Source of the DNA: Quillaja saponaria
Taxonomy: Eukaryota; Streptophyta; Magnoliopsida; Fabales; Quillajaceae
Assembly: GCA_029379385.1 (NCBI GenBank)
Contig: CM055615.1
Location: forward strand, 1,178,001-1,242,000
DNA length: 64,000 bases
Reading direction: 5' to 3'
Part shown: in pieces, positions 53,933 to 63,339 of the stretch
How positions within the stretch are numbered: the first letter of the stretch is position 1
Layout of the letters: each line of letters opens with the position of its first letter
Made by a program: the position numbers and the translations under genes
Notes under the pieces: model-generated
What the model saw: only the letters and a program-made list of their open reading frames with translations
Databases searched by the model: none
What the model was told of the DNA's origin: nothing

Positions 53933-54850
53933 ATGGCTACTCTTTCAGAAGGTCAGAAATTACAGCTTTTCCTCAAGAAATTGAATGATATGATTAGGGA
54001 CCTGCAAGCTACTAAAGAGGTCAAACATACTCAAGAAATAGTGGGTCAAGAATTTAAGAAACAAGGTGAAATCATGGCTGAGCTTCAAGATCTACAACAA
54101 AATGATTTCTTGGATTATCAAAACCCATCCAAACCAGTTTCTCATAATACAGCCAGTAGAAAGCTCGGTAAATCATTTCCCTTCTGCTGTAACCCGTCTA
54201 AAACATTACTCTTTTCTAGGACAGAGTTTGATGAAAAAAGAATTAAAGGCTTGTGTGAATCCTGCAATGAAGAATATAGCCCTACCCATTTCTCTAAGTG
54301 TAAGAATAAGCATATGAGTATAATTGTAGTTCCTGATGATGAATGGTTGTTTGCTTAAGAATCAGTGGATGAAGAATGCCTTGGGTTCAAGAAATTAATT
54401 GAAAATGATGAAATCTGGCCTGAATTATTGACAGCAGGGGATCATGATATTGAACTTGCAAAGAGTGAGACTTTGCATGAATTCTTGATGGAAATGGAAG
54501 TTACAGCTTCTGAAATGCCTAATGGTTATGAAAAAAAATGCACTTTTCAAGTGTCTGTAATGGAGTCTAACAACCAGTTAGTTTGTTTACAGAAAAATGG
54601 TATAACGAGAGGTCCTTGATGTGTGTTTAAAGCAATAATGAAGTGGGTGTATTCTATAATGGAGGAATGGTTGAGTAGTAAAGGGAAGGGCCACTATAGG
54701 TGCAGCATTGTAGAAGGTAAAGATGAGGCTAGAATCATTCTAAAGGAAGCTGCAACACCAAGCCATGAAACTGTATTCATGGTTGCCTTTCAATTCCAAT
54801 TACCTTTTCCTGCACGTGTTCATTCCTGCTTCATCCTGCTTCTATGTTAA
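53933..54850 (+). pseudogene. gag-like frame of the TR-GAG element, interrupted by two stops
   Basis: One frame of about 305 codons from MATLSEGQKLQLFLKKLNDM, interrupted by only two in-frame stops (54356-54358 and 54617-54619). The first 141 codons contain a charged, probably coiled N-terminal region and, near residues 100-130, LSRTEFDEKRIKGLC-like sequence leading into a zinc-knuckle-like C-x2-C-x7-H-x3-C. In gypsy gag proteins the equivalent is EKRxKGLCFxCDEKxxxGHxC. The part after the first stop is acidic (EECLGFKKLIENDEIW) and unrecognised. The preservation of one frame suggests recent coding function, possibly supplied in trans to other copies. Confidence 0.65.
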
Positions 54851-54906
54851 TTCTGGATTTCTAATCCAAATCCTTGAGGACAAGGATTATTTGATGTAAG
54901 AGGGAT

Positions 54907-55120
54907 TGTTATGGGTAAAATAGGATGAAGGGTAGTTTAGTATTTTGATAGCAATTATTTAGCCTATAAGCATTGTATTAGGAATTGTATGAGGATTATT
55001 TGAATTGTTAATGAAAAGTGGCTCAAAGCCTTTCTGTTTCTCCCACGATTTCCCTTCTTTTCTACCTTTACTCTGTCAATTTCTTGCATCCATTCTTGGA
55101 GCTTTATTTTGCCCCTATCA
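54907..55120 (+). repeat. 3' LTR of the TR-GAG element
   Basis: 214 bp, TGTTATGGG...CCCTATCA. It is preceded by the hairpin TCCTTG-AGGA-CAAGGA at 54871-54886, also found in the gypsy element at the same relative place. Confidence 0.92.
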
Positions 55121-55125
55121 ACCAC

Positions 55126-55639
55126 CATACTCCTTGGCACCAACGCGTAGAGAGTGTCTAATTGGAAGCTCTGGAGATTTAAAGACCCTTCTTTTTCCTG
55201 GTTCTAGGTGAATATGAGGGATCTTATGTTGTCCAAGTCTCATCCTCCCTCACCAATTGCAAATCTCCCCAAAATCCTTCTTGAATCAGGGCCAAAATAT
55301 CCTCCCTAAATCAGGAATTATGAGAACAGAGGAAAACGAAAAAGGAAAGTGAGAAGAAAGGAAGTCGCATTCGCGAAAAGCAACCTCGTATCCTTTGCCA
55401 AAATCCCTCAAAATCTGGCTATCCCGATTTTGTGCACAACCATTGACCAGCTACTCCACAAACAATAAACAATGAAGGAAAGAAATGAATAGCAAAGAAT
55501 GAGGTAAGCAACCTATATAAACAATTTTGCAAAGTGAATAGTGTGCATAGTGAGGGAAACCATCATGTAGAATGTACAGTGAGGGGCTCTTCTCACATTC
55601 CAAAACTTGCTCTTTTAAAATTTTATTTAATTAGGTAGA
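55126..55639 (-). other. 5' part of the Helitron candidate, exon- or leader-like
   Basis: GC content is higher than in the flanks. The minus strand reads like a transcribed leader or first exon (CT-rich tract ACTTCCTTTCTTCTCACTTT near 55370, then open stretches to the retrotransposon insertion). No protein was recognised. Confidence 0.35.
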
Positions 55640-56214
55640 TATGATATGATGACTCATCAATTTGTAACAGTGCCCATATGTCGGTAGACTTTGAAGGGAA
55701 AAAAAATTAAGATTAACAAAACCAAGTTTTTCACTTTTTCTAGTTGTTGTCATATAAATTTCACCCTCATTCTTCTATTTTCTTAGTTTTAAGCAAACTT
55801 TATTATCTCAAACCCCTTTTCTTTTGATTTTGTATATCAAAAAGTTAAGTAAAGATGAGTCAATTTTATTTCAACATGTTTTTCTTTTTTCTTTGAAATG
55901 TATTCTTTCGTAACCCAAAACCTCCCTCTGATTCAGCTTATACTTTGGTGCTTTTACGTGCTTTTTAAATTCTTTAATTCTTATCCATGAGATTATCAGT
56001 CTATGCAATTCTCCAATGTGGTAAATATTTGTCTCAGACTCAGATCATTTTTATCAAGCATGTTATCTAAATCAAATATCAGGTTAGTTAGAGAAATAGT
56101 CTAAAGGTACATCCATCTGGTTAAGAGCACACTGATCCCAACTGCTTCTCTAATTTTGAGTAATGACAAAATGGTGCTCATAATACTATTAGGTAGCAGG
56201 TTGATATGATCTTA

Positions 56215-56600
56215 GGGGTTTTGGACAGAAAGGTCTAAGTCTCATAATTTTTGGACAATATGGTAAATTTTTTACTTTAATAACCAAAATAGGGTAAATC
56301 CTGACACCTAATTTTCAAAATCCATTTTCTAGTTCGACTCACCATGCCATGTCACCCCACGGACCACCAGCACACACCTCACGGGCCCACAACTGTCCAA
56401 AATAGACCTGGGAACAGGGAGCACTAAAACCAGGTTTTCAAAACCCTGTTTCAATGCAAGGTTTGTCCCCTCTCGGGCCTCGCCTCACGGGCTCGCGGGG
56501 ACAAGGCCGACAAGCCCTAAAGCCGAATTTTGAAATTCCGGTTTCAGGCTTGTCTTTTTGCAAACACAAACTCGTGAAAACGTGTTTTGCCCCTAGCCCT
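56215..56600 (+). repeat. Left terminal inverted repeat of the MULE
   Basis: Matches the reverse complement of about 59580-59952, including GGTAAATCCTGACACC, CATGTCACCCCACGGACC and GGACAAGGC/TTTGTCCCC-like blocks. It is GC-richer than the element's inside. Confidence 0.85.
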
Positions 56601-57305
56601 TCAGTGTTTTTTCTTTTTTTCTCATGAGTTGCAAATTTTTTCAATTTCAAATATATGATAATTTGTAAGTGGGTTTTTTTGAAATATGTGATAATTTATA
56701 AATTTAAAGTTTATGATTTTTTTTTAATTTTTATTGTATGATATTTTTAAAATTGCAAGTATATAGTAATTTTTTAATTTTAGTGTCTGATAATTTTAAA
56801 TTTGGGTATTTTTAGAATTTAATATTTTTGATAATTTTTTAATTTTATAGTGATCCTAAATGTTTTTATTATAGTTTATGATATTTTAAATTTTAAAATC
56901 ATGATATCTTTTAAATATAAAATGTATGTAATTTACTATGTTTATAGTTTATGATAGTTTTTAAATTATATTTATAATGTATGATATTTAATTTTATTAT
57001 TGTGTATGATATTGCAAATTTTTAAAATTTAAAGTGTATAATTTTTAAACTTATTTGAAATGATTTAGTAAAAAAAAAACATTAAATTATTTTAAAAATT
57101 AATGGAGCACACTTATCTTAATTGAGTACATATTATAAATACTATAATTTATTTTAAAAAACTTGTCACACATTGGCGATAATGAAATAAATATGAGTGT
57201 CATTGTTTAACAACATGTTGGCAAAGATGATGGAAGAAAATTATGAATGAAATCATCATCACCATCACTATTAAGGTAGTCAGACAGGTTATCATCGCTC
57301 TCATA

Positions 57306-57623
57306 TTAGGCATCAATTTCAACTTCCATCGTGGTTGGAGTTCTTAAGTCGTCTTGGCGAGCAGCCGCCTCATGCCAGGCATGGTCCTTATCCAGTCTTC
57401 GATTCATCTGGTTAATTTCAGACTTTATTCTTTCAATGACCTGAGCTATTTCACTTTGTGTTGAATAAGGTAAAGTTGCAAAGATCGCTTTTGGGACTGA
57501 CAGCTTCTGTAATCTACAATATGATTCTCTCTCACACCTTATCTCCCACCATCTAATGTACTCCAGTTCCCTTGCCCAAACTACCCAATTTTCTTGTGAG
57601 ACATTAGCAACTGGTTCGACCAT
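57306..57623 (-). CDS. Unrecognised MULE-internal open frame
   Basis: A 105-residue open frame starting MVEPVANVSQENWVVWAREL with a Trp-rich first part and a likely helical charged stretch (IERIKSEINQMNRRLDK), ending TMEVEIDA. GC is higher than in the surrounding DNA, which supports past coding. I do not recognise a family. It may be part of a truncated MULE-encoded protein or captured sequence. Confidence 0.4.
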   Translation of the reverse strand: MVEPVANVSQENWVVWARELEYIRWWEIRCERESYCRLQKLSVPKAIFATLPYSTQSEIAQVIERIKSEINQMNRRLDKDHAWHEAAARQDDLRTPTTMEVEIDA

Positions 57624-57727
57624 TATATGATCGGCAATATTTTGACTATTGGTAGAATATATAGGGACGCATTGAAACTCTATTTTCGATCCATACTATG
57701 TAACCTCATTCGGATCAAAATATTGGT

Positions 57728-57997
57728 CTACACGATGAAGACGTTGTCTCGGTGTTGATGGCTCAGGTCTGGTTTTAGTTGATGATCTGTGACTACCACA
57801 ACGTCCATGACAGTCACAATATAAGCAAGGTTATCTTGCCATATTTTCTTGCATAGACGAGCATAAAACTCTGCATACTTGATACGCTTGGGTATACAAA
57901 TGCACTTAAAAAAACCAGAATCGTATTCAAGTCCGTTCGAACTAGTACGCATTTCACCTTTAATGTAACACATAATTCCAAATTTTTCTATTATCAA
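57728..57997 (-). pseudogene. Possible N-terminal remnant of a MULE transposase
   Basis: Open frame containing FFKCICIPKRIKYAEFYARL followed by CKKIWQDN. The pattern of a short beta-rich start followed by a 'xPxxITYxELxxKL'-like segment recalls the PB1-like N-terminal region of plant MURA transposases. No zinc finger or DDE domain follows; weak assignment. Confidence 0.35.
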
Positions 57998-57999
57998 AT

Positions 58000-59360
58000 T
58001 TGCACCTTCAAAATGCTCGAAAATAATAAGCTTTTCTTATATTGTTAATGAATTCACTAATTTACATAGATTAACTATAGACTACTAATCATAGTATATG
58101 ATTCAAATTATAATATCCAAATTACTAATTAATTCAAATATCACAATTAATTCAAGTTAAAACTATCCAAATTTCTAATTAATTCAAACGACACAAATTT
58201 ATTAATTATAATATATATTTTAAATTTATTATATTAAAATATTATGATTTCATCTTTAAATACTATCTATAAATTAATTACATTAAAACATACAAATACA
58301 AAAAAATCTATTTATAATATTTAATATTAACTAATTATATTCAAATAATAAAATCACTATTTATCGTAGGTATATTACTTACCATAATTATATCATAAAT
58401 GAATTACTTACCATAATTATTATGAAATAATTAAAATTTATTTTTTAATAAATATATTAATTAATTAATGATCATAAATATTATAAAATTACTAATTAAT
58501 TTAAAAACTATCCAAATTACTATTTAATTTAAATGTCGTAAAATTATTAATTATTTCAAATCTTAAATATTACTATTTTAAGCCTAACAAAATTACTAAC
58601 TAATTTAAACTGTCAAAAAATTACTAATTAATTTAAATCTTACAAAATTACTATTTTATATAAATCTTACAAAATTGCTATTTTAAACCTAACAAAATTA
58701 CTAATTAATTCAAACGTCACAAAATTACTAATTAATTTAAATGTCACATAATTACTATTTTAAACTTATAAATATTATTTATTAATTTAAACCTAAAAAA
58801 GTTAATAATTTATCATCAATATACTAATTATTGCAATTATCATAAAAATTACAATTTCAACAAATTTTTAATTATAACATATCAAAAAAATTTATATTTC
58901 AACAATTATAATATAAAACTACAGCAAATATAGCTACATGCATACAATAATGATAAAAATGGCTTTCTACAAAATTAATTCTTCTTTATGACATACTAGG
59001 TGAGAAGAGAAAGAACAAAAAGTATCAACACGGGCAACAGGATGTAAACAACAATCCTAAAAAAAACATAAATAAACTTAGAATAATAAAATATGTATAT
59101 CAATTTTAACATTAAATGGTTTATGTAATTTCTATTTTTAAAAAATTAAATGGTATACATAATTTAACTAACTATTGTTGATTAAATATTACTAATTATA
59201 ATAAATAATATAAATTATAATTTCATCAATTGTAATATATATGATTAAATATTAAAACATAAATTTTTAAAAAATAATAGATTGTAAATAAATTTTTTAT
59301 TAATTAAATAATTTAATTTAACTAATAATAATAATAATTTTTCAAACTAAAAATTTCATA
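58000..59360. other. AT-rich interior of the MULE
   Basis: Over 1.3 kb of sequence with repeated ACTAATTAATTTAAA and ACAAAATTACTA-like phrases and no open frame. It looks like low-complexity filler expanded by slippage. Confidence 0.7.
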
Positions 59361-59579
59361 ACTTACCAAAAGTTATACACTAATTGAAGAGTTTGCAAGA
59401 AAAAATACAAAGAGTTTGCTGAAAAGAAGAAAATATGCAAGTGTGAAAGAAATAAGGGTATATATATATGGAAGAAGAGAAGCTCATTGGTTGAGATTTT
59501 GTGGTAGGGAGTAAAAGAGAAAAAGTAAAGAGGAGGAGGAAACAAAGAAAGCAGAGATGCATGCATGCAGCTCTGCAAA

Positions 59580-59952
59580 AATACGTGAAGGCTAAAGGCT
59601 AGGGTTGCAAGGGGGGTTAGGTTGCAGAAAAACATGTTTTCGCGTCTTTTTGGCTTGCAAAAAGACAAGTCTGAAACTGGATTTTCGGGACCCGCGGGGA
59701 CAAACCCTGCATTAAAACTAGATTTTGAAAATTCGGTTTCAGTGCTCCCTGTTCCCAGGTCCATTTTTGACATTTGTGGGCCCATGAGGTATGTGTTGGT
59801 GGGTCCGTGGGGTGACATGACATGGTGAGTCAGACCAGAAAACGGATTTTGAAAATTTGGTGTCAGGATTTACCCCATTTTGGCTATTAAAATAAAAAAT
59901 TTACCATATTGTACAAAAATTATAAGACTTGGACCCTTCTATCCAAAAGTCC
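59580..59952 (-). repeat. Right terminal inverted repeat of the MULE
   Basis: Inverted copy of 56215-56600. Open frames read through it (for example 59363-59818 minus, 59622-59828 plus) mirror those in the left repeat and are not genes. Confidence 0.85.
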
Positions 59953-60094
59953 TATGATCTTATAATTGGATGCTGGTTGTACCTCACCACATTTACTTAT
60001 ATAAGCTTATTACACGTATATATGCCAATTATTTTGGTTCTATTTTGCACAATACATCAAATTGGTTAGCTCTAAACATTCCTTGTCCTTTGTA

Positions 60095-60312
60095 GCAGAG
60101 CAGCTACAGGGAATACTTGAAGCTAAAAGCAAAATTTGAGTCTCTTCGAAAGACCGAAAGTTAACTACGCAATTATTTTTCATTTCTTGAAACTCCTTTA
60201 ATCTCTACCTCAAATTTTTGTTTACAATTTTTTCAGGGGAATGCTTCTATATCGGCCAGTGGACATAATGACTCTAGTGCCGGTCAAGATAACGCCAATC
60301 TTAATGACCCAT
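60095..60312 (+). pseudogene. Possible terminal exons of a transposon-encoded protein
   Basis: After a TTTGTAG acceptor, the plus strand reads CAGAGCAGCTACAGGGAATA (AEQLQGILEAKSKI-like); after a second acceptor TTTTTTCAG at about 60237 it reads GNASISASGHNDSSAGQDNA then NLNDP and a stop at 60312. The helical segment plus polar tail resembles C-termini of CACTA-encoded proteins, and its position beside the right CACTA end fits. Very short and uncertain. Confidence 0.3.
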
Positions 60313-60852
60313 GATTAGTCTTGATAAATATTTTTGTTCCGCTATAAACCTTGTATGATGAAGTATATTATTATAAACTACTTAATTTCGAAGTGGTGTT
60401 TTGAATTTTGTGTTTCGAAATGATATTATGAATTTTGTATTTAATTTGGAGTAATGCTATAAACTAGTATTGTTGTTTTGTTATAAATATGTGTTATATT
60501 AGTTTGGAAATTATTTGCTTATATATAGGATTTAATGGAAATTTAAAAAATTAATAAAAAATGTGAAAAACTATGTTAGTTTTTCAGAGACGAAAAATCC
60601 ATCTCTGATAATGAAAATATCAGATAAGTTTCATCAGGTCGAGACAGGGAAAGAGTCATTTCTAATTTTTAATCTGACACGACAAGTGTTACGCTTATAT
60701 GGTAGGCTGTTCATAGACAGTGCTTACAATGACGGAACTATAGGGAGAATGTAGCATTATCACCTTTAAAAGTTATATTTTTATCATTTTGATCCTTACA
60801 AAAAATGATACTTTTTATAATTCTGATTCTTATAAAAATATATTTTGTAGTG

Positions 60853-62618
60853 GTTTTCTCGGGTTGCACTTGCTTGAAAACAAAATAACAAGAATGAAAA
60901 ATCCAAAGTTCAAAAATAATGTAAACTCGTGTTAATTAGTATATAATAAATAATTAAATTTAATTCATGTTTAATACCTACTTATTTTAATAAATTAGAA
61001 GGGTATTTATATTTTTTATTTCTTCATTTTCAATTTTTTTATAATCTAAATATTCTCAAATTGTATCTATTCTTAATAAATATCCAAGCTAAACTAAAAT
61101 GGTTATTTATTAATTAAAACTCGATATTATATGTTTAATAGAAATACTTGATTTAATTTATATTTTCATTAATAAATACTATTTCTAGTATTTTTATAAT
61201 ATTTTAGATACTTTTAATATAATTTATATTTAAAATTGTTAAATATTATATGAATGAAAGTATTGTATGCTATAGTTAATTCATGATTGTTAGTTGAGTA
61301 CTAATTTTTGCATTACACAACAACCTATTTATCCAAACTTTTCAACTTTAAAAATAAAAAAAAAAAAAAATCTAATAGACAGAAGTGTGTGAAAGAGGAC
61401 AAAATGTAAGCAGAAGTCTTCTTTATGTAGTAAATTACTAAATGTAGTGGAAACGGAACCAAGGGCAAAAGACGACCAGTACCCTGTTTTTTATTCCACA
61501 TGTGGATATTAACTTCAATTTTACGCGTCTCTCTTAATCTTTATTCCTCTTCCTCAAATTCCATAAGAAGTGGTGGGCGGCCATTTTTTTATATTTAATT
61601 ATTTCTTTTTTCATTTTCAAAGAATAAATTCTATATATGAAATAGTCTTTGAAGAATAACTTGTCTTCAAGATAATATATAAGGTGACTTAGAAGCTAGG
61701 AATCGGATTCATCTTTTAGATCAACTATGTAAATAAATTTTTTATAATAAAAAAAAGTAAATGGACTTTCCGAAACGGTAAAGGAGCTTGGAGAAGCATT
61801 CGCCAGAGTTCGTCACGGTGGACCAATGCCATGGACATTTTCATAATGCGTCATGTGCAAAGTTGACTTTTGATATAAAAATTTACAAAATCTATATAGT
61901 ATCCACTTTTATTTTAGATAACTCTAATTTTTTATTTCTTCACAAATCAGTCATGTGAAGTATGTGTAATTCACTTATTTTTATTTTGCAAATGAGACCT
62001 TTTACATTTTTTTGTTGATTGGATGTCAAGTTAGTTATTGAATTTTTTTTTCCCCTTCCCAAAGTTATTTCGGCAATGATACAAATAACTACCGATTTAT
62101 GCCTTTTATCCCTAAGATGATTTGTGATGCAATGCTAAGATCACAAATTTGTGATGCCCTTTGACTCTAAATATGGAATTTTCTAAAAGTGCGCTGGGGA
62201 CAGTATGCACCGGATACCGAACGGTACCTGGTGTAAAGCACGAACAGAAAAATGTCATTTTCCAGTCTATTGCATTGAAGTTTCCGCTAAGTTAATTAAA
62301 TCAAGGCGTAGATGAGTAGACTCTTCCAGAGCGAGATCGTCAATATTATCTGTCGTACGTCATCATCAATGTGGCAATACTAGCTGTTTCTCATGAGTCA
62401 CGAGGATATTCGCTAGTTTTATATATGATGATGATGATTGGCCTTTGCCTATCAATCTTCTAAGAATTCCATATATCCAACCCCAAATTCTCCGGTGACC
62501 CCTCTCCGTCCTCCCCCTGGCCGGCCGGTGACTGACTGACCAATATATATTGATTCATTGATCTGTTATTAGTTACCAAAGATCCACGGCCGTCCAACGA
62601 GCAGGAGAGGGGTTCACC
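60853..62618. promoter_or_regulatory. Intergenic region and presumed promoter of the acid phosphatase gene
   Basis: AT-rich to about 62150, without open frames. GC rises from about 62190, and an AATATATATTG TATA-like element lies at 62542-62552, about 70 bp before the start codon. The exact promoter is not resolved. Confidence 0.45.
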
Positions 62619-63339
62619 ATGTTGGATAAGCTGGTAATAGGAGACCTTAAGCCTTATGCCCGGGCATCTCCGGAATCTTCTTCTTCTTCTTCCTCTTCCT
62701 TGTCTTGTAAGGCTTCTTCAGCTGCGGACAATACTAATACTAATAATTATAGCTACTGCTTGGGCTGGAGACTGGCAGTGGAGGTCGCTAACACTGTGCG
62801 TCCATGGCGAACCGTCCCAATCGAGTTTTTTCCTGACATTGAAACCTACATGACCGGCGGGCAGTATTACAAGGACCTGGAATTGATAGTGGACCAGATT
62901 CTGAGTTATGTCAATGATATAGTCCTTCATTATGATGGCATGGATGCTTGGGTTTTGGACGTTGATGATACTTGCATCTCCAATATCCGTTATTACAAAG
63001 GAAGAAGATACGGGTACATTTATATTAACATTTAGACGTTAAAAACAATATATTGACTTTTGATATCATGTTAATGTTAATGAATCTCTCTCACCCTCAA
63101 AGGATATTGGGTATATGTATATATAGGTGCGATCCTTTTGATTCAACTACGTTTAAGGCATGGATACTAAAAGGAGAGTGTCCTGCTATTCCTGCGGTGT
63201 TAGGATTGTTTAACAACTTATTAGCTAGAGGATTAAAGGTTTTTTTGCTAACTGGTAGAGACCAAGAGACACTCGGCAAAGCCACCACTGACAACTTGCA
63301 TAACCAAGGATTCATCGGCTATGAACGACTTACTTTGAG
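62619..63339 (+). CDS. HAD-type acid phosphatase / vegetative-storage-protein-like (partial, 3' end beyond window)
   Basis: Member of the plant class-B acid phosphatase (VSP) branch of the HAD superfamily, which hydrolyses phosphate monoesters. Exon 1 is 62619-63013 and exon 2 is 63127-63339, with GG|GTACAT and ATATAG borders rebuilding YGCDPFD in frame; a donor GTAAAT follows exon 2. The start is in a good context (CACCATGT). Residues 49-80 (GWRLAVEVANTVRPWRTVP, ETYMTGGQYY) match the family. HAD motif I is DVDDT (Asp114, Asp116), with the nucleophile kept, unlike some storage VSPs. Motif II is FLLTGR (Thr174). Motifs III and IV must lie in exon 3 beyond base 64000. Unusually, there is no N-terminal signal peptide; instead a run of eight Ser (about 20-27) encoded by TCT/TCC repeats. 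Confidence 0.88.
62673..62699 (+). repeat. (TCT)n-type trinucleotide repeat coding for polyserine
   Basis: TCTTCTTCTTCTTCTTCCTC-type run encoding eight or nine Ser in the phosphatase N-terminus; likely length-polymorphic. Confidence 0.85.

Larger units (their letters stand above)
53645..55125 (+). mobile_element. Small GAG-only terminal-repeat retrotransposon (TR-GAG/TRIM type)
   Basis: Element 53650-55120 (1471 bp) flanked by the 5-bp target duplication ACCAC (53645-53649, 55121-55125). Two 214-bp LTRs (53650-53863, 54907-55120), both TGTTATGGG...CCCTATCA, differ at roughly 8 positions (~4%). A primer-binding site TTGGTATTAGAGC starts two bases after the 5' LTR, and a purine tract (GTAAGAGGGA) precedes the 3' LTR. 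The only coding capacity is gag-like; no polymerase is encoded. This fits non-autonomous TR-GAG elements. It is inserted in the Helitron candidate and must be younger than it. Confidence 0.9.
46968..55639 (-). mobile_element. Helitron candidate with captured exon fragments (~8.7 kb)
   Basis: On the minus strand the 5' end is TCTACCTAATTAAATAAAAT at 55639, preceded by A. The 3' end is a perfect 6-bp stem hairpin (CGTGCC-GTTT-GGCACG, 46996-46981), nine bases, then CTAG at 46971-46968, followed by T. A|TC...CTRR|T with a hairpin about 10 bases from the end is the Helitron signature. No RepHel helicase is encoded, so it is non-autonomous. Inside are intron-exon fragments on the same strand and a later retrotransposon (53650-55120). 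The 3' terminus is the stronger end; the 5' end has no structural signature beyond TC. Confidence 0.68.
56205..59962. mobile_element. Mutator-like element (MULE) with ~390-bp terminal inverted repeats
   Basis: The element 56215-59952 (3738 bp) is flanked by the 10-bp direct repeat TATGATCTTA (56205-56214, 59953-59962). The ends are GGGGTTTTGGACAG and, as complement of the right end, GGACTTTTGGATAG. The first ~390 bp at each end are inverted copies of each other at roughly 85% identity. Very long TIRs and a 9-11-bp target duplication indicate a MULE. The inside is extremely AT-rich except for a short minus-strand coding-like stretch (57306-57997); no MURA catalytic domain is seen, so it is a deleted, non-autonomous copy. 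Confidence 0.88.
45916..60852. mobile_element. Candidate CACTA element, later split by nested insertions
   Basis: The left end reads CACTACAAGAAAACAG, a textbook plant CACTA terminus; the right end reads ATATTTTGTAGTG, whose complement begins CACTACAAAA. Subterminal TCAGAGAC/GTCTCTGA blocks occur at both ends (45980-46100 and 60580-60670). Removing the inserted Helitron and MULE leaves about 2.5 kb that holds a short-chain dehydrogenase fragment and a possible terminal exon near 60100-60312. The 3-bp flanks (TTG left, GTT right) do not match, so the two ends may belong to different elements. No transposase core was recognised. Confidence 0.45.

Noticed and set aside
59363..59828. Frames in both strands across the right MULE repeat
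   Set aside because: They lie in the terminal inverted repeat and have mirror counterparts in the left repeat.
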